A DNA stretch of 64,000 nt from Tillandsia leiboldiana (taxonomy: Eukaryota; Streptophyta; Magnoliopsida; Poales; Bromeliaceae). Of the stretch, positions 21,719 through 32,935 are shown one piece after another. The DNA is taken from contig CM055075.1 in the NCBI GenBank assembly GCA_029204045.2, forward strand, positions 20,208,491-20,272,490, in the 5' to 3' direction. The position numbers were made by a program, and so were the translations under genes. The notes beneath the pieces were generated by a model. It ran no database searches, had not been told where the DNA came from, and saw only the letters and a program-made list of their open reading frames with translations. Each line of letters starts with the position of its first letter. Position 1 is the first letter of the stretch.

Positions 21719-22377
21719 ACATGATCACTGTCATCACATAATTATTCATTTCTACGCATGCAATTATTTTCATATCCATCATAAAAATAATATTTATCAT
21801 CTATGCATGCAATTATCAGCAATTTAGATAAGTCAAGAATTGCATTTTTCCCCTAATTCTTTTTACACATGCAGATTAATTATCTCCTTTTTGGCAACCA
21901 ATAGTTGCATTTTCCATCTGTGTCCATCTACACATACTAGTTTATCCCCTATTTGGATAAATCATAAATATCACTTTTCCTCTAAATTTCTCTACACATG
22001 CACATATATCATCTGTCTTTGGCAACTAACAGTTGCACTTTTCATCTGTATTTCTCTAAACATGCAATCTTAATCATAATTACCTAACGCCACTAACAGG
22101 CTACTATCATGCTTCTAGATTAAAAAGCAAAGGAGCAAGGGGAGAGGTCACCCAATTTCGGCAGAATCCCCCACCTTGTGGTGTTCCCAATTGCTTGTAG
22201 GCACTTGCAAATGGGTCTCCGCGCGATTCCACTTGTCTCCTCGAGCTTGCATTGTCACGCCCCGGGGGTTTGTTTTAGCGGAAACGATTCATAAAAGTCG
22301 AATATTTGACGCGTAATTTTTTTTTTTTTTTTTTTTGTTTAAAAGAGAACCCCTCTTCCCCGGCACGTGCCCAGACC

Positions 22378-22436
22378 CGCCACACATACAGGATCACTCT
22401 GCAAACGGACAGAGTCTCCCCTGTACGTGCACGGCG
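22378..22436 (-). other. Conserved LTR-end hairpin, LARD 3' LTR
   Basis: On the minus strand GCCGTGCACGTACAGG faces CCTGTATGTGTGGC around ACTCTG-TCCGTTTG-CAGAGT. The C-A mismatch of LTR A is a C-G pair here. Confidence 0.6.
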
Positions 22437-22572
22437 TAGCGTTCAGTACATGTTCCAACATACACAACCAATCAATCACAACAGTCGTTCACAAGCAACC
22501 AGTATTCTAAACTAATAAAAGAAGAACATATGGCCGATCAATTTGGAAAGGATAAATCCACAGTTTTGAAAG

Positions 22573-22726
22573 AGCGCCTACCCGGCGCTTACGTTTTGAA
22601 AGCTAGTTTCGAAATCAGCATAAATCAACAAGGTTTGAAAGCGGTGCCCACCCGACACCAAGTTTTGAAATCCCTTTCGCAATCCATAAATCCACAGGGT
22701 TTTGAAGCCAGTGCCCACACGACACT
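22573..22726 (-). other. Three tandem GGCAC-type hairpins, LARD 3' LTR
   Basis: On the plus strand AGCGCC-TACCC-GGCGCT lies at 22573, GGTGCC-CACCC-GACACC at 22643 and AGTGCC-CACAC-GACACT at 22710, spaced about 70 bp. Each is flanked by TTTTGAAA and an A/T-rich ATAAATC..CA spacer. The stem sequence changes while the loop stays close to YACCC or CACAC. Confidence 0.7.
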
Positions 22727-23280
22727 TAGATTTTAAAAACGGTTTTCGCAATCTTTTCTTTGGCTTCTGCCTTTTTGATCTTCAAATGGCCAATAGAAAT
22801 AAAAGGAAAAGTAACGCACAAGGGGCACTAAATGCAACCCGTACCGACATCCACGCCGACCCCACGAGGGTATCGCGAACCTCTCACATAACTACAATGC
22901 AATGAAAAGCGAGAAAGAAAAGGAAATACAGTCCAGGGTCCCCAGCGACCCAGCTGCTCCTGTCCCGTCCTCACCACCGCCTACCTCTCCCCCCGTCCGA
23001 ACCCTGTCACGAAGTGGGATGTCAGTGACGTAAAAGTAATAGAGTAGGAGAATATAGTAAAACAAACCGTGAAGACAACCGGAGCAACCACCCCCTCAAG
23101 GGGGAAAGGCAACCTGTACACCTGTATCCTGTAATACCCGGACACGTCGGACAACTAAACCGACGGTCCACACCGTACCTGCAGAAACCCGACCACATCG
23201 GACAACTAAACCGACGGGTCGCACTGCTCGCACCTCGGCGCCTCAACCCCACCACTAATAAGGGGCCCCACTACGTCACC

Positions 23281-23352
23281 TCGTGGGTATACACGGGTCA
23301 TAGACCACTTTTCCGGAAAAGCGCACCCTTTGCGGTGGCCAAACCGCGGGTG
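23281..23352 (-). other. Conserved double-hairpin block, LARD 3' LTR
   Basis: On the minus strand GCGGT-TTGGCC-ACCGC is followed by CTTTTCCGGAAAAG, a perfect palindrome, then GACCCGTGTATACC. Confidence 0.7.
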
Positions 23353-24280
23353 CGCGTGTGACAGCCTCGAGCCAAGTAACCATAACCATCATCATGTCAG
23401 CATCATAATATATATATCAAAAGTAAAACGGCAACATGTATACTCAAAAGTAAAACCGTAACATATGCGATCGAAAGTAACCCGCTATCATGTATAATCA
23501 AAGTAAAGGCAATAATACGTGCACTCGAAGGTAGCCCGCCAACATGTAATTATCAAAAGGAAAACGACCGTCGGAAGACCGACGCTAAACATTAAGACGA
23601 AACCCATTAACATGCATAAGCTATCACCCATCAATATTAAACCCCAGTACACTTAGAATTGACCCCGTCCAACATGGTAGAGTTAGATGCTAGGACAAAG
23701 AAAATAAAACCCACCTGAATGTAGGCCGATCTCGAACTCCTGCTAGACTACCGGGAGGCGGGTGCTGAACTGCTGGGCCCTGAACAGAGACTGTAGTCAG
23801 GACTAGACTCACACATACCCATCTTGACAACATTACAGCAACACAACGCTAACACGGAAAATATAGCCGATTTACGGAACAATGTCCGATTCCCGCTCAA
23901 CAAGAGCCCACGGGACTCTAAAAACCTGTCCAGCAGGTATAAAAGAAGAAAAACTGTCTAAAGGCTACCAGCGTGTCCCAAATACGTTTAGATCCATAGT
24001 ACGCGTTAATTATGTATGATAATTCTACATTAATTACTTGTTTCGACCCGTTCTTGAGATCCGGGGGTCCAAAATTGACGCCGTAAGTTTCAGCGTGTTC
24101 ATTACGGCGAGACCCATGCCGTGCTTACAAGTTTGGACTGCCACGGATCCCGAGGGCAAAGCTGGCCCAACAATCGCTAAGTCCAACAAGCCACTATACT
24201 AAAACTTAATTAATACGTGACCAAAGCGGAGAGTTAGCCAGAGCATGGTGATCAGCATGGACCAGGTACAACGGGGCTCA

Positions 24281-25269
24281 CCTGAGGCTTGCCGGAGGTT
24301 GGCCGGAGCAGTGGCCGGAGCAGCACCACCCACAAGGTCCCAGCTCGGGTTGGGTGCTCTTGAGCAGCACGGGTCTAGGCCTGGAAACAAGGTGAGCATG
24401 GGTTAGAGGGAGGCCCCAGCAGAGGTTTGGTCCAGGTGGGGTCGAGCCCCGGCGGCCGGAGGCGGCGGCGGCCGGAGGCGGCGGCGGTCGGGGATTAGCC
24501 CGAGCTTGCTATTTCGGGTGCAAGGTTGGAGAGCCAACAACAGAGGGGTTTCCTGGGCCAAACAAAAATGCTGGAGAGAAAGGAGGGGGCATTTAGACCT
24601 CACCTGTACGGTCGGCAGGAGCCCGAGTCGCCGGGGATGGCCGGAGGGGAAGACCGAGGCAGTTTCGGGTGCAACTGAAAAGACTCCAAACCTGACGTTA
24701 GGATTCCCATGCAACACCACCATTGGTCACGAAATAATGAGAGAGGCCTACCTGCACCGTTTCCGGAGGTCTGAGGTCGCCGGCGACGCGCGGCGGCGGA
24801 GCTTGGTGGAGCTCCGACGGTCAACAATGGCGGATTCCGACCGTGGGACTCCGGGCCGGTGCGACTTGGATCAAAGTTTTCCTGGTGGTGCCAGGAACCT
24901 TCTGGTGGTGATGGCCGGCGATGGGGACGAGCGACGGCGCCGGACGGAGGGATTCCGGCGATGGGTCAATTCTCCCGATTCTAGGGCTCGGCCGCGCGAG
25001 AGGGATCCTTGTCCGATCACCCTCGGGTTTTGTGGGGAGGTTGCAGTCGTCACGGGGACCAGATCCAACGGTGCTGATCTTTAGTTGGACGGTCGGATCA
25101 CGGCGGCGCTGATGTCGACCGAGAAGACGATAATTTGATGGGATGGCTCCCGCCGGCGATCGGGTCGGCGGCGCCGGCTCTGCCTGCATCCGATCGATTG
25201 CTCCCAGTGTCAGGAGTCTTGTGGTCATGCCCAAAAGCCCGAAAGCAAAGGAAAGTTTCAAGAACTTAC
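24281..25269 (-). promoter_or_regulatory. Four splice-donor-like sites, LARD 3' LTR
   Basis: Minus-strand sites are GCGAG/GTAAGT (25269), TGCAG/GTAGGC (24751), TACAG/GTGAGG (24603) and CTCAG/GTGAGC (24281), all downstream of the TATA box. Their order and spacing match the four sites in LTR F. The 5' LTR carries the same set, starting with the site at 31430. Confidence 0.5.
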
Positions 25270-25591
25270 CTCGCCGGAGAGTGGAGGAAGAAGAGGTCCG
25301 CCCGCGGCGGCGCGCGGCGGCGGCGGGCCTCGGGTTCACCTCCACTCGGATGCGGCTTCGTTAGGGGCTCCCCAGACCAGGTCTGGGTCGCCTAGGGACT
25401 TCCCGAGTACCCTCCTCTTCAACAGCCCGAGAGCCAAGCTTCCATGGTTGCTCTCTTCTCCGGCGACAGGGGAGGCGGCGGCCGATGCGGCTAGCTCCGG
25501 GGAATGCGGCAGAAGAGGGGAAAGTGGTTAGGAACTGCGGCTGTGGGCTGAGGGTCTAGGGTTTCTTGAAAACCTAGCTCGGGCTTGCATG

Positions 25592-25599
25592 CTTATATA
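25592..25599 (-). promoter_or_regulatory. TATA box of the LARD 3' LTR (TATATAAG)
   Basis: CCCTATATAAGC on the minus strand, followed about 300 nt later by the first donor-like site. The 5' LTR has the same box at 31753-31760. Confidence 0.65.
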
Positions 25600-26422
25600 G
25601 GGTAAAGTCAACTTGCAATTTAGTCCTCCATTTCTCCATATCTAGGGTTAAGTCCACCCCAGGATACTTCTCTCTCACTTAGGTCCCTCCACATGCAGTG
25701 GCACACAAATCGAAGCATGTTTTATAGGGATTTATGTGCAAAAAGCCACTTTTTTCCCGTATTTCACGCTTTTTGAGGCGATCCGGTCGCCGAAACGGAA
25801 AATGGACTGCGCCATGACGTCCGGCTCGACGAGACCTATCAGGTAGCGATCTCTGATTTTCGCGAAACTGCCCGGATAAAATCTCGGTCCATAATAACTG
25901 TGTCAAAATACAGTTTTCGCGCTTTTCGAGATTCCAGAGTCGTCAAACAGAATTTTCGACTACGCCACTGCGTTCAGAACATCGAAACCGTTCGAAGTGA
26001 CTACCTGGATCACTATATTCGGATTCCGAACAGTGAATTAGTCAATGTTGTACTCGTCGGGTCTCGAAAACCAGGGTTACTGTTCATCTACAGTAACTCA
26101 CTTAAGTGCACTGTGCACAGAGGACACTGTTACATTGGTCGCGAGATTCGTCCACTTCTTAGTTGAATTCTGGAAGATCCGACCGTCAGATCGAAAAGTG
26201 CTGAATATGAATCTCGCTCAGTTCGACGAGACGATCGCAGCGGTCAACTCGGATTTCCAAGGTCATGTCCGGATTGGAAAGTAGCCTTTTTGTCTCGTAA
26301 AACGTGCAACTCGCACACTGGCAATTGACTAAATAAATCAACATAGGTCTTTTGAATTCAAAAACCAGGTCAAAAATTCACTTTTAGGCTATTATTAAAA
26401 TAAAATATTTTGAGTTTTTACA

Positions 26423-28429
26423 TCACTTACAACTTAAAAGAAGTTTCGTCCCCGAAACTTACAACTTAAAAAAAGTTTCATTCCCGGAGCTTACAGCCTG
26501 AAGTCATACTCTATGAAAATGCTCAAAAAGTTTAATCGAGGGCTACAAGTCAATCGCAAGGTATCTACAACTCTAAGGCTACTAATTTAGACCCAATCTG
26601 GTACTCCTCATTATAGGGCAGAGTATTTCCTCAGTTCTTTCGACCGTCCGTTGCCTGCAGCCAACGTGCTTACCAAAAGAACAGCGGAATACCAAAGGTT
26701 TGTCGCCAACAACAAGTTGGGGACGCAACTCCTACCAGAAGGTATATCACATACTTCCCAACACAATCTCAGTGCCAAAACATAACCTTTATCGAGGATT
26801 ACTACCGCCTCGTGGTCACAAACATCGCCATGACTAACACTTAGGCTAGTCCACGTCGATCCACAAAACCTGTGCAAAAGGTGGGGTCAATTTGCATCCG
26901 TCCCAAACAGGGTTACCGTCGGGCCCATAGGCCACGAATTAAGACACGGGGACACTGAAGGGTCAGCAACTTGTTCAACCTCTAAGCAAACTGTGAGGCT
27001 AGTGCAACAATAGCAGTCATCTACTGCTGTGCCATCAGCTGGACGATTACGAAGAGAACAGTGATTTAACCCTTAACCACCGTAACTGATCCGAGCACTC
27101 TGGCTTCATTGAAACATCAAGCCCACAGCCAAAACCCTGGCCGCGGCTAACCCTGCACTAACAACGATCCCAAAAATCAGAGTGCGTACGACTAATAACC
27201 GAACCAACGAGACGCAACTGTGTGAAACACACCTGGGCTCCAAACCACTATGCCAATACCCTGCGCTCTCTCGTGAACGCAAGTCACCCTAGGGCTCGTT
27301 CCTAACCAAATACCCAGGTATCGGATCGGAAAGGCGAAAATTGTGCATCGGAAACTGTGCAATTCACGCGCCGGCATGCAAATTGCTAAGGTTAGATCTG
27401 CTTCCTCGCCCGCAAGCACACTAGAATTTCTCGAGCGCTACATCACTCACACCTTAAAAGAAGTTTCATCCCCGAAACTTAAATACACCAGGAATCCAAT
27501 ACATGGGAAAAGTGGCCAAACATGTCCGACTTGCGCTTCCCACTGGCCTTGCGCCCCTCGTGATCTGTACTGCTTCACAATCACAAACTCGCAACCCAAA
27601 AACCTCAAGACTATGCCTTGGTCATGGGGAGCTGGCGGCAAAACCCAGGGAGCACGGTCCTACTTCCGTCTTGGCACCCAAGGGGGTGCGACACTCTGAT
27701 TAACCTCTACCGCTCGGTCCCAATCCATTGCCCTTCCAAGCACCATACACTGAGCCGAGCTGCGTACCCCCAGACCAACGATCACATTCCCCACTAGGAG
27801 TATTTAAGCTCTAGGTCCGCTCAACAAAAGGAAGAATCAAGCCCAAACGAACAAGATTTGCTAGTCCCGGTGGTCTCTTTTCTCAACCCCAGGGGGAATC
27901 CCAAGACCCCCACAACAACTCTACTACACGAGCCCAAGCAACACGACTACATAAACGCGACAACCGAGCTAAAACGAGAAACAAAACTTAACCCGTACTC
28001 ACACACCCCACACGTCAGTTCTAGACTCCGCTAGTATAGCACTTAACCAACTATCTAGAAAACGGGACATATACTTTTCCCCCGATCCCCCGATCGCTCG
28101 CGTTCTACACTTCTATCCCTTATTCGATTCATTCATTCGTAGCTAAGTGTGGTATTTCCGTGGATGTCGGACACTGACTCTGCGTCCCCGGCCGATGACC
28201 TAGTACGGGCCATGTCTGTCACACATCACAAGAGTCAACTTTAGACTACCCTACTAACAACAACCATAAAGTGAGAGAAAGGACTCAACATTTCCCCCCC
28301 CCCCTCGGTCACTCACGTTCTACAGTCCTATGCCCTACCCATTTCATTCGTATGTAGGCATGTGAGGGTTGTCCACGGATGTCGGCACTAACTGTTGTGA
28401 TTGAAAGAACTCTCTGATACCATTTAATC
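26423..28429 (-). mobile_element. Internal region of the LARD, non-coding
   Basis: About 2.0 kb between the LTRs. The end next to the 3' LTR has the pre-PPT hairpin AAGTTTCG-GGGA-CGAAACTT (26441-26460), a degenerate second copy at 26473-26492 and a third at 27461-27480 with flanking similarity. The other end has the primer site. A 13-C-like run lies near 28291-28304. I found no gag, protease, RT or integrase motif in any frame; the short frames are not convincing. Confidence 0.75.
28411..28422 (-). promoter_or_regulatory. Primer binding site of the LARD
   Basis: On the minus strand it reads TGGTATCAGAGA, 11 of 12 matches to the initiator tRNA-Met complement, 7 bases after the 5' LTR end. Confidence 0.85.
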
Positions 28430-28552
28430 TGTCACGCCCCGGGGGTTTGTTTTAGCGGAAACGATTCATAAAAGTCGAATATTTGACGCGTAATTTTTTT
28501 TTTTTTTTTTGTTTAAAAGAGAACCCCTCTTCCCCGGCACGTGCCCAGACCC

Positions 28553-28608
28553 GCCACACATACAGGATCACTCTGCAAACGGACAGAGTCTCCCCTGTAC
28601 GTGCACGC
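28553..28608 (-). other. Conserved LTR-end hairpin, LARD 5' LTR
   Basis: Same block as at 22378-22436 but with one G lost at its right arm (ACGCGTAG for ACGGCGTAG). Confidence 0.55.
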
Positions 28609-29452
28609 GTAGCGTTCAGTACATGTTCCAACATACACAACCAATCAATCACAACAGTCGTTCACAAGCAACCAGTATTCTAAACTAATAAAAGAAGAAC
28701 ATATGGCCGATCAATTTGGAAAGGATAAATCCACAGTTTTGAAAGAGCGCCTACCCGGCGCTTACGTTTGAAAGCTAGTTTCGAAATCAGCATAAATCAA
28801 CAAGGTTTGAAAGCGGTGCCCACCCGACACCAAGTTTTGAAATCCCTTTCGCAATCCATAAATCCACAGGGTTTTGAAGCCAGTGCCCACACGACACTTA
28901 GATTTTAAAAACGGTTTTCGCAATCTTTTCTTTGGCTTCTGCCTTTTTGATCTTCAAATGGCCAATAAAAATAAAAGGAAAAGTAACGCACAAGGGGCAC
29001 TAAATGCAACCCGTACCGACATCCACGCCGACCCCACGAGGGTATCGCGAACCTCTCACATAACTACAATGCAATGAAAAGCGAGAAAGAAAAGGAAATA
29101 CAGTCCAGGGTCCCCAGCGACCCAGCTGCTCCTGTCCCGTCCTCACCACCGCCTACCTCTCCCCCCGTCCGAACCCTGTCACGAAGTGGGATGTCAGTGA
29201 CGTAAAAGTAATAGAGTAGGAGAATATAGTAAAACAAACCGTGAAGACAACCGGAGCAACCACCCCCTCAAGGGGAAAAGGCAACCTGTACACCTGTATC
29301 CTGTAATACCCGGACACGTCGGACAACTAAACCGACGGTCCACACCGTACCTGCAGAAACCCGACCACGTCGGACAACTAAACCGACGGGTCGCACTGCT
29401 CGCACCTCGGCGCCTCAACCCCACCACTAATAAGGGCCCCACTACGTCACCT

Positions 29453-29522
29453 CGTGGGTATACACGGGTCATAGACCACTTTTCCGGAAAAGCGCACCTT
29501 TGCGGTGGCCAAACCGCGGGTG
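29453..29522 (-). other. Conserved double-hairpin block, LARD 5' LTR
   Basis: Same two stems as at 23281-23352: GCGGT-TTGGCC-ACCGC and CTTTTCCGGAAAAG on the minus strand. Confidence 0.7.
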
Positions 29523-32500
29523 CGCGTGTGACAGCCTCGAGCCAAGTAACCATAACCATCATCATGTCAGCATCATAATATATATCAAAAGTAAAACGGC
29601 AACATGTATACTCAAAAGTAAAACCGTAACATATGCGATCGAAAGTAACCCGCTATCATGTATAATCAAAGTAAAGGCAATAATACGTGCACTCGAAGGT
29701 AGCCCGCCAACATGTAATTATCAAAGGAAACGACCGTCGGAAGACCGACGCTAAACATTAAGACGAAACCCATTAACATGCATAAGCTATCACCCATCAA
29801 TATTAAACCCAGTACACTTAGAATTGACCCCGTCCAACATGGTAGAGTTAGATGCTAGGACAAAGAAAATAAAACCCACCTGAATGTAGGCCGATCCCGA
29901 ACTCCTGCTAGACTACCGGGAGGCGGGTGCTGAACTGCTGGGCCCTGAACAGAGACTGTAGTCAGGACTAGACTCACACATACCCATCTTGACAACATTA
30001 CAGCAACACAACGCTAACACGGAAAATATAGCCGATTTACGGAACAATGTCCGATTCCCCGCTCAACAAGAGCCCACGGGACTCTAACAACCTGTCCAGC
30101 AGGTATGAAAGAAGAAAAACTGTCTAAAGGCTGCCAGCGTGTCCCAAATACGTTTAGATCCATAGTACGCGTTAATTATGTATGATAATTCTACATTAAT
30201 TACTTGTTTCGACCGTTCTTGAGATCCGGGGGTCCCAAAATTGACGCCGTAAGTTTCAGCGTGTTCATTACGGCGAGACCCATGCCGTGCTTACAAGTTT
30301 GGACTGCCACGGATCCCGAGGGCAAAGCTGGCCCAACAATCGCTAAGTCCAACAAGCACTATACTAAAACTTAATTAATACGTGACCAAAGCGGAGAGTT
30401 AGCCAGAGCATGGTGATCAGCATGGACCAGGTACAACGGGGCTCACCTGAGGCTTGCCGGAGGTTGCCGGAGCAGTGGCCGGAGCAGCACCACCCACAAG
30501 GTCCCAGCTCGGGTTGGGTGCTCTTGAGCAGCACGGGTCTAGGCCTGGAAACAAGGTGAGCATGGGTTAGAGGGAGGCCCCAGCAGAGGTTTGGTCCAGG
30601 TGGGGTCGAGCCCCGGCGGCCGGAGGCGGCGGCGGCCGGAGGCGGCGGCGGTCGGGATTAGCCCGAGCTTGCTATTTCGGGTGCAAGGTTGGAGAGCCAA
30701 CAACGAGGGGTTTCCTGGGCCAAACAAAAATGCTGGAGAGAAAGGAGGGGGCATTTAGACCTCACCTGTACGGTCGGCAGGAGCCCGAGTCGCCGGGGAT
30801 GGCCGGAGGGGAAGACCGAGGCAGTTTCGGGTGCAACTGAAAAGACTCCAAACCTGACGTTAGGATTCCCATGCAAACACACCATTGGTCACGAAATGAT
30901 GAGAGAGGCCTACCTGCACCGTTTCCGGAGGTCTGAGGTCGCCGGCGACGCGCGGCGGCGGAGCTTGGTGGAGCTCCGACGGTCAACAATGGCGGATTCC
31001 GACCGTGGGACTCCGGGCCGGTGCGACTTGGATCAAAGTTTTCCTGGTGGTGCCAGGAACCTTCTGGTGGTGATGGCCGGCGATGGGGACGAGCGACGGC
31101 GCCGGACGGAGGGATTCCGGCGATGGGTCAATTCTCCCGATTCTAGGGCTCGGCCGCGCGAGAGGGATCCTTGTCCGATCACCCTCGGGTTTGTGGGGAG
31201 GTTGCAGTCGTCACGGGGACCAGATCCAACGGTGCTGATCTTTAGTTGGACGGTCGGATCACGGCGGCGCTGATGTCGACCGAGAAGACGATAATTTGAT
31301 GGGATGGCTCCCGCCGGCGATCGGGTCGGCGGCGCCGGCTCTGCCTGCATCCGATCGATTGCTCCCAGTGTCAGGAGTCTTGTGGTCATGCCCAAAAGCC
31401 CGAAAGCAAAGGAAAGTTTCAAGAACTTACCTCGCCGGAGAGTGGAGGAAGAAGAGTCCCCGCCCGCGGCGGCGCGCGGCGGCGGCGGGCCTCGGTTCAC
31501 CTCCACTCGGATGCGGCTTCGTTAGGGGCTCCCCAGACCAGGTCTGGGTCGCCTAGGGACTTCCCGAGTACCCTCCTCTTCAACAGCCCGAGAGCCAAGC
31601 TTCCATGGTTGCTCTCTTCTCCGGCGACAGGGGAGGCGGCGGCCGATGCGGCTAGCTCCGGGGAATGCGGCAGAAGAGGGGAAAGTGGTTAGGAACTGCG
31701 GCTGTGGGCTGAGGGTCTAGGGTTTCTTGAAAACCTAGCTCGGGCTTGCATGCTTATATAGGGTAAAGTCAACTTGCAATTTAGTCCTCCATTTCTCCAT
31801 ATCTAGGGTTAAGTCCACCCCAGGATACTTCTCTCTCACTTAGGTCCCTCCACATGCAGTGGCACGCAATCGAAGCATGTTTTATAGGGATTTATGTGCA
31901 AAAAGCACTTTTTTCCCGTATTTCACGCTTTTCGAGGCGATCCGGTCGCCGAAACGGAAATGGACTGCGCCATGACGTCCGCTCGACGAGACCTATCAGG
32001 TAGCGATCTCTGATTTTCGCGAAACTGCCCGGATAAAATCTCGTCCATAATAACTGTGTCAAAATACAGTTTTCGCGCTTTTCGAGATTCCAGAGTCGTC
32101 AAACAAATTTTCGACTGCGCCACTGCGTTCAGAACATCGAAACCGTTCGAAGTGACTACCTGGATCACTATATTCGGATTCCGAACAGTGAATTAGTCAA
32201 TGTTGTACTCGTCGGGTCTCGAAAACCAGGGTTACTGTTCATCACAGTAACTCACTTAAGTGCACTGTGCACAAGGACACTGTTACATTGGTCGCGAGAT
32301 TCGTCCACTTCTTAGTTGAATTCTGGAAGATCCGACCGTCAGATCGAAAAGTGCTGATATGAATCTCGCTCAGTTCGACGAGACGATCGCAGCGGTCAAC
32401 TCGGATTTCAAGATCATGTCCGGATTGGAAAGTAGCCTTTTTGTCTCGTAAAACGTGCAACTCGCACACTGGCAATTGACTAAATAAATCAACATAGGTC

Positions 32501-32579
32501 TTTTGAATTCAAAAACCAGGTCAAAAATTCACTTTTAGGCTATTTATTAAAATAAAATATTTTGAGTTTTTACATGCAT

Positions 32580-32835
32580 GCAAACGTTGCACGTCCTACA
32601 ATCCTGCACGCAAAACGAGTGCATGCAATTAAAAACCCTACGTAATAATGGTGCGCGCCACTTCACCGGCCCGCAAAACGATGCGCGGCCAACCGATCTG
32701 CACGCGAAACGGTGCACGTACCTCAAATCTGCACAGCAAAACGGTGCACGTCTAACTGTAGGGTTGCACGCAAAAAGGTGCATACTTTTCTAGCCCTGCA
32801 CGAACTGACGCACAATATTAGGATCGGCACGCAAA
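32580..32835. repeat. GCACGCAAAACGGTGCA minisatellite, C1 copy (cut by gap)
   Basis: Units share the 17-base core GCACGCAAAACGGTGCA with variable spacers of about 15-25 bp. The same array lies at 38858-39330 (C2) and 56396-56860 (C3), with about 13 units in C3. The assembly gap removes the second half here. Confidence 0.8.
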
Positions 32836-32935
32836 NNNNNNNNNNNNNNNNNNNNNNNNNNNNNNNNNNNNNNNNNNNNNNNNNNNNNNNNNNNNNNNNN
32901 NNNNNNNNNNNNNNNNNNNNNNNNNNNNNNNNNNN
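32836..32935. other. Assembly gap (100 N)
   Basis: Exactly 100 N. Comparison with C2 (about 39117-39325) suggests that roughly 200 bp of minisatellite is missing, so the N count is a placeholder. Confidence 0.95.

Larger units (their letters stand above)
19577..22252 (-). mobile_element. LTR C1, left part
   Basis: On the minus strand this is the 3' portion of the LTR, ending CTCGGGGCGTGACA. It holds a 34-G tract on the plus strand (20021-20054), the hairpin array at 20396-21718 and A/T-rich sequence. It is cut at 22252 by the LARD and resumes at 32580. No protein-coding potential is seen. Copies: 36255-38857 and 42667-42874 plus 53958-56395. Confidence 0.85.
22253..26422 (-). repeat. 3' LTR of the LARD (4,170 bp)
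   Basis: On the minus strand it runs TGTAAAAACTC...GGGGCGTGACA. A TATA box lies at 25592-25599, donor-like sites at 25269, 24751, 24603 and 24281, the double hairpin at 23281-23352, the GTCAC/GTGAC hairpin at 23006-23029, three tandem GGCAC-type hairpins at 22573-22726 and the LTR-end hairpin at 22378-22436, followed by a T-rich run on the plus strand. Open frames in 24400-25400 come from CGG-rich sequence. Confidence 0.88.
22253..32574 (-). mobile_element. LARD-like non-autonomous retrotransposon (10.3 kb, no coding region)
   Basis: Two LTRs of about 4.15 kb flank a 2.0 kb internal region, with a perfect 5-bp target duplication TGCAT at 22248-22252 and 32575-32579. In the sense direction (minus) the order is 5' LTR 28430-32574, primer site, internal 26423-28429, pre-PPT hairpin, 3' LTR 22253-26422. 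No gag or pol motif is readable in the internal part. Long LTRs with a non-coding interior and intact priming sites define LARDs, which depend on other elements for proteins. By eye the LTRs differ by only a dozen or so substitutions plus many homopolymer-type gaps, so insertion looks recent. Confidence 0.88.
28430..32574 (-). repeat. 5' LTR of the LARD (4,145 bp)
   Basis: It is nearly identical to the 3' LTR at 22253-26422. Most visible differences are one-base losses in short homopolymers here (for example GGGGCCCC to GGGCCCC near 29434 and ACCCTTTG to ACCTTTG near 29498), a pattern more like sequencing error than mutation. It keeps the TATA box (31753-31760), donor-like sites, the double hairpin (29453-29522), tandem hairpins from 28746 and the LTR-end hairpin (28553-28608). 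Confidence 0.88.

Noticed and set aside
24506..25345. Frames of 170-190 codons on both strands, repeated at 30689-31506
   Set aside because: They lie in the LARD LTR over CGG-rich sequence with donor-like sites. Repetition only reflects the LTR pair, and frames differ between copies by gaps.
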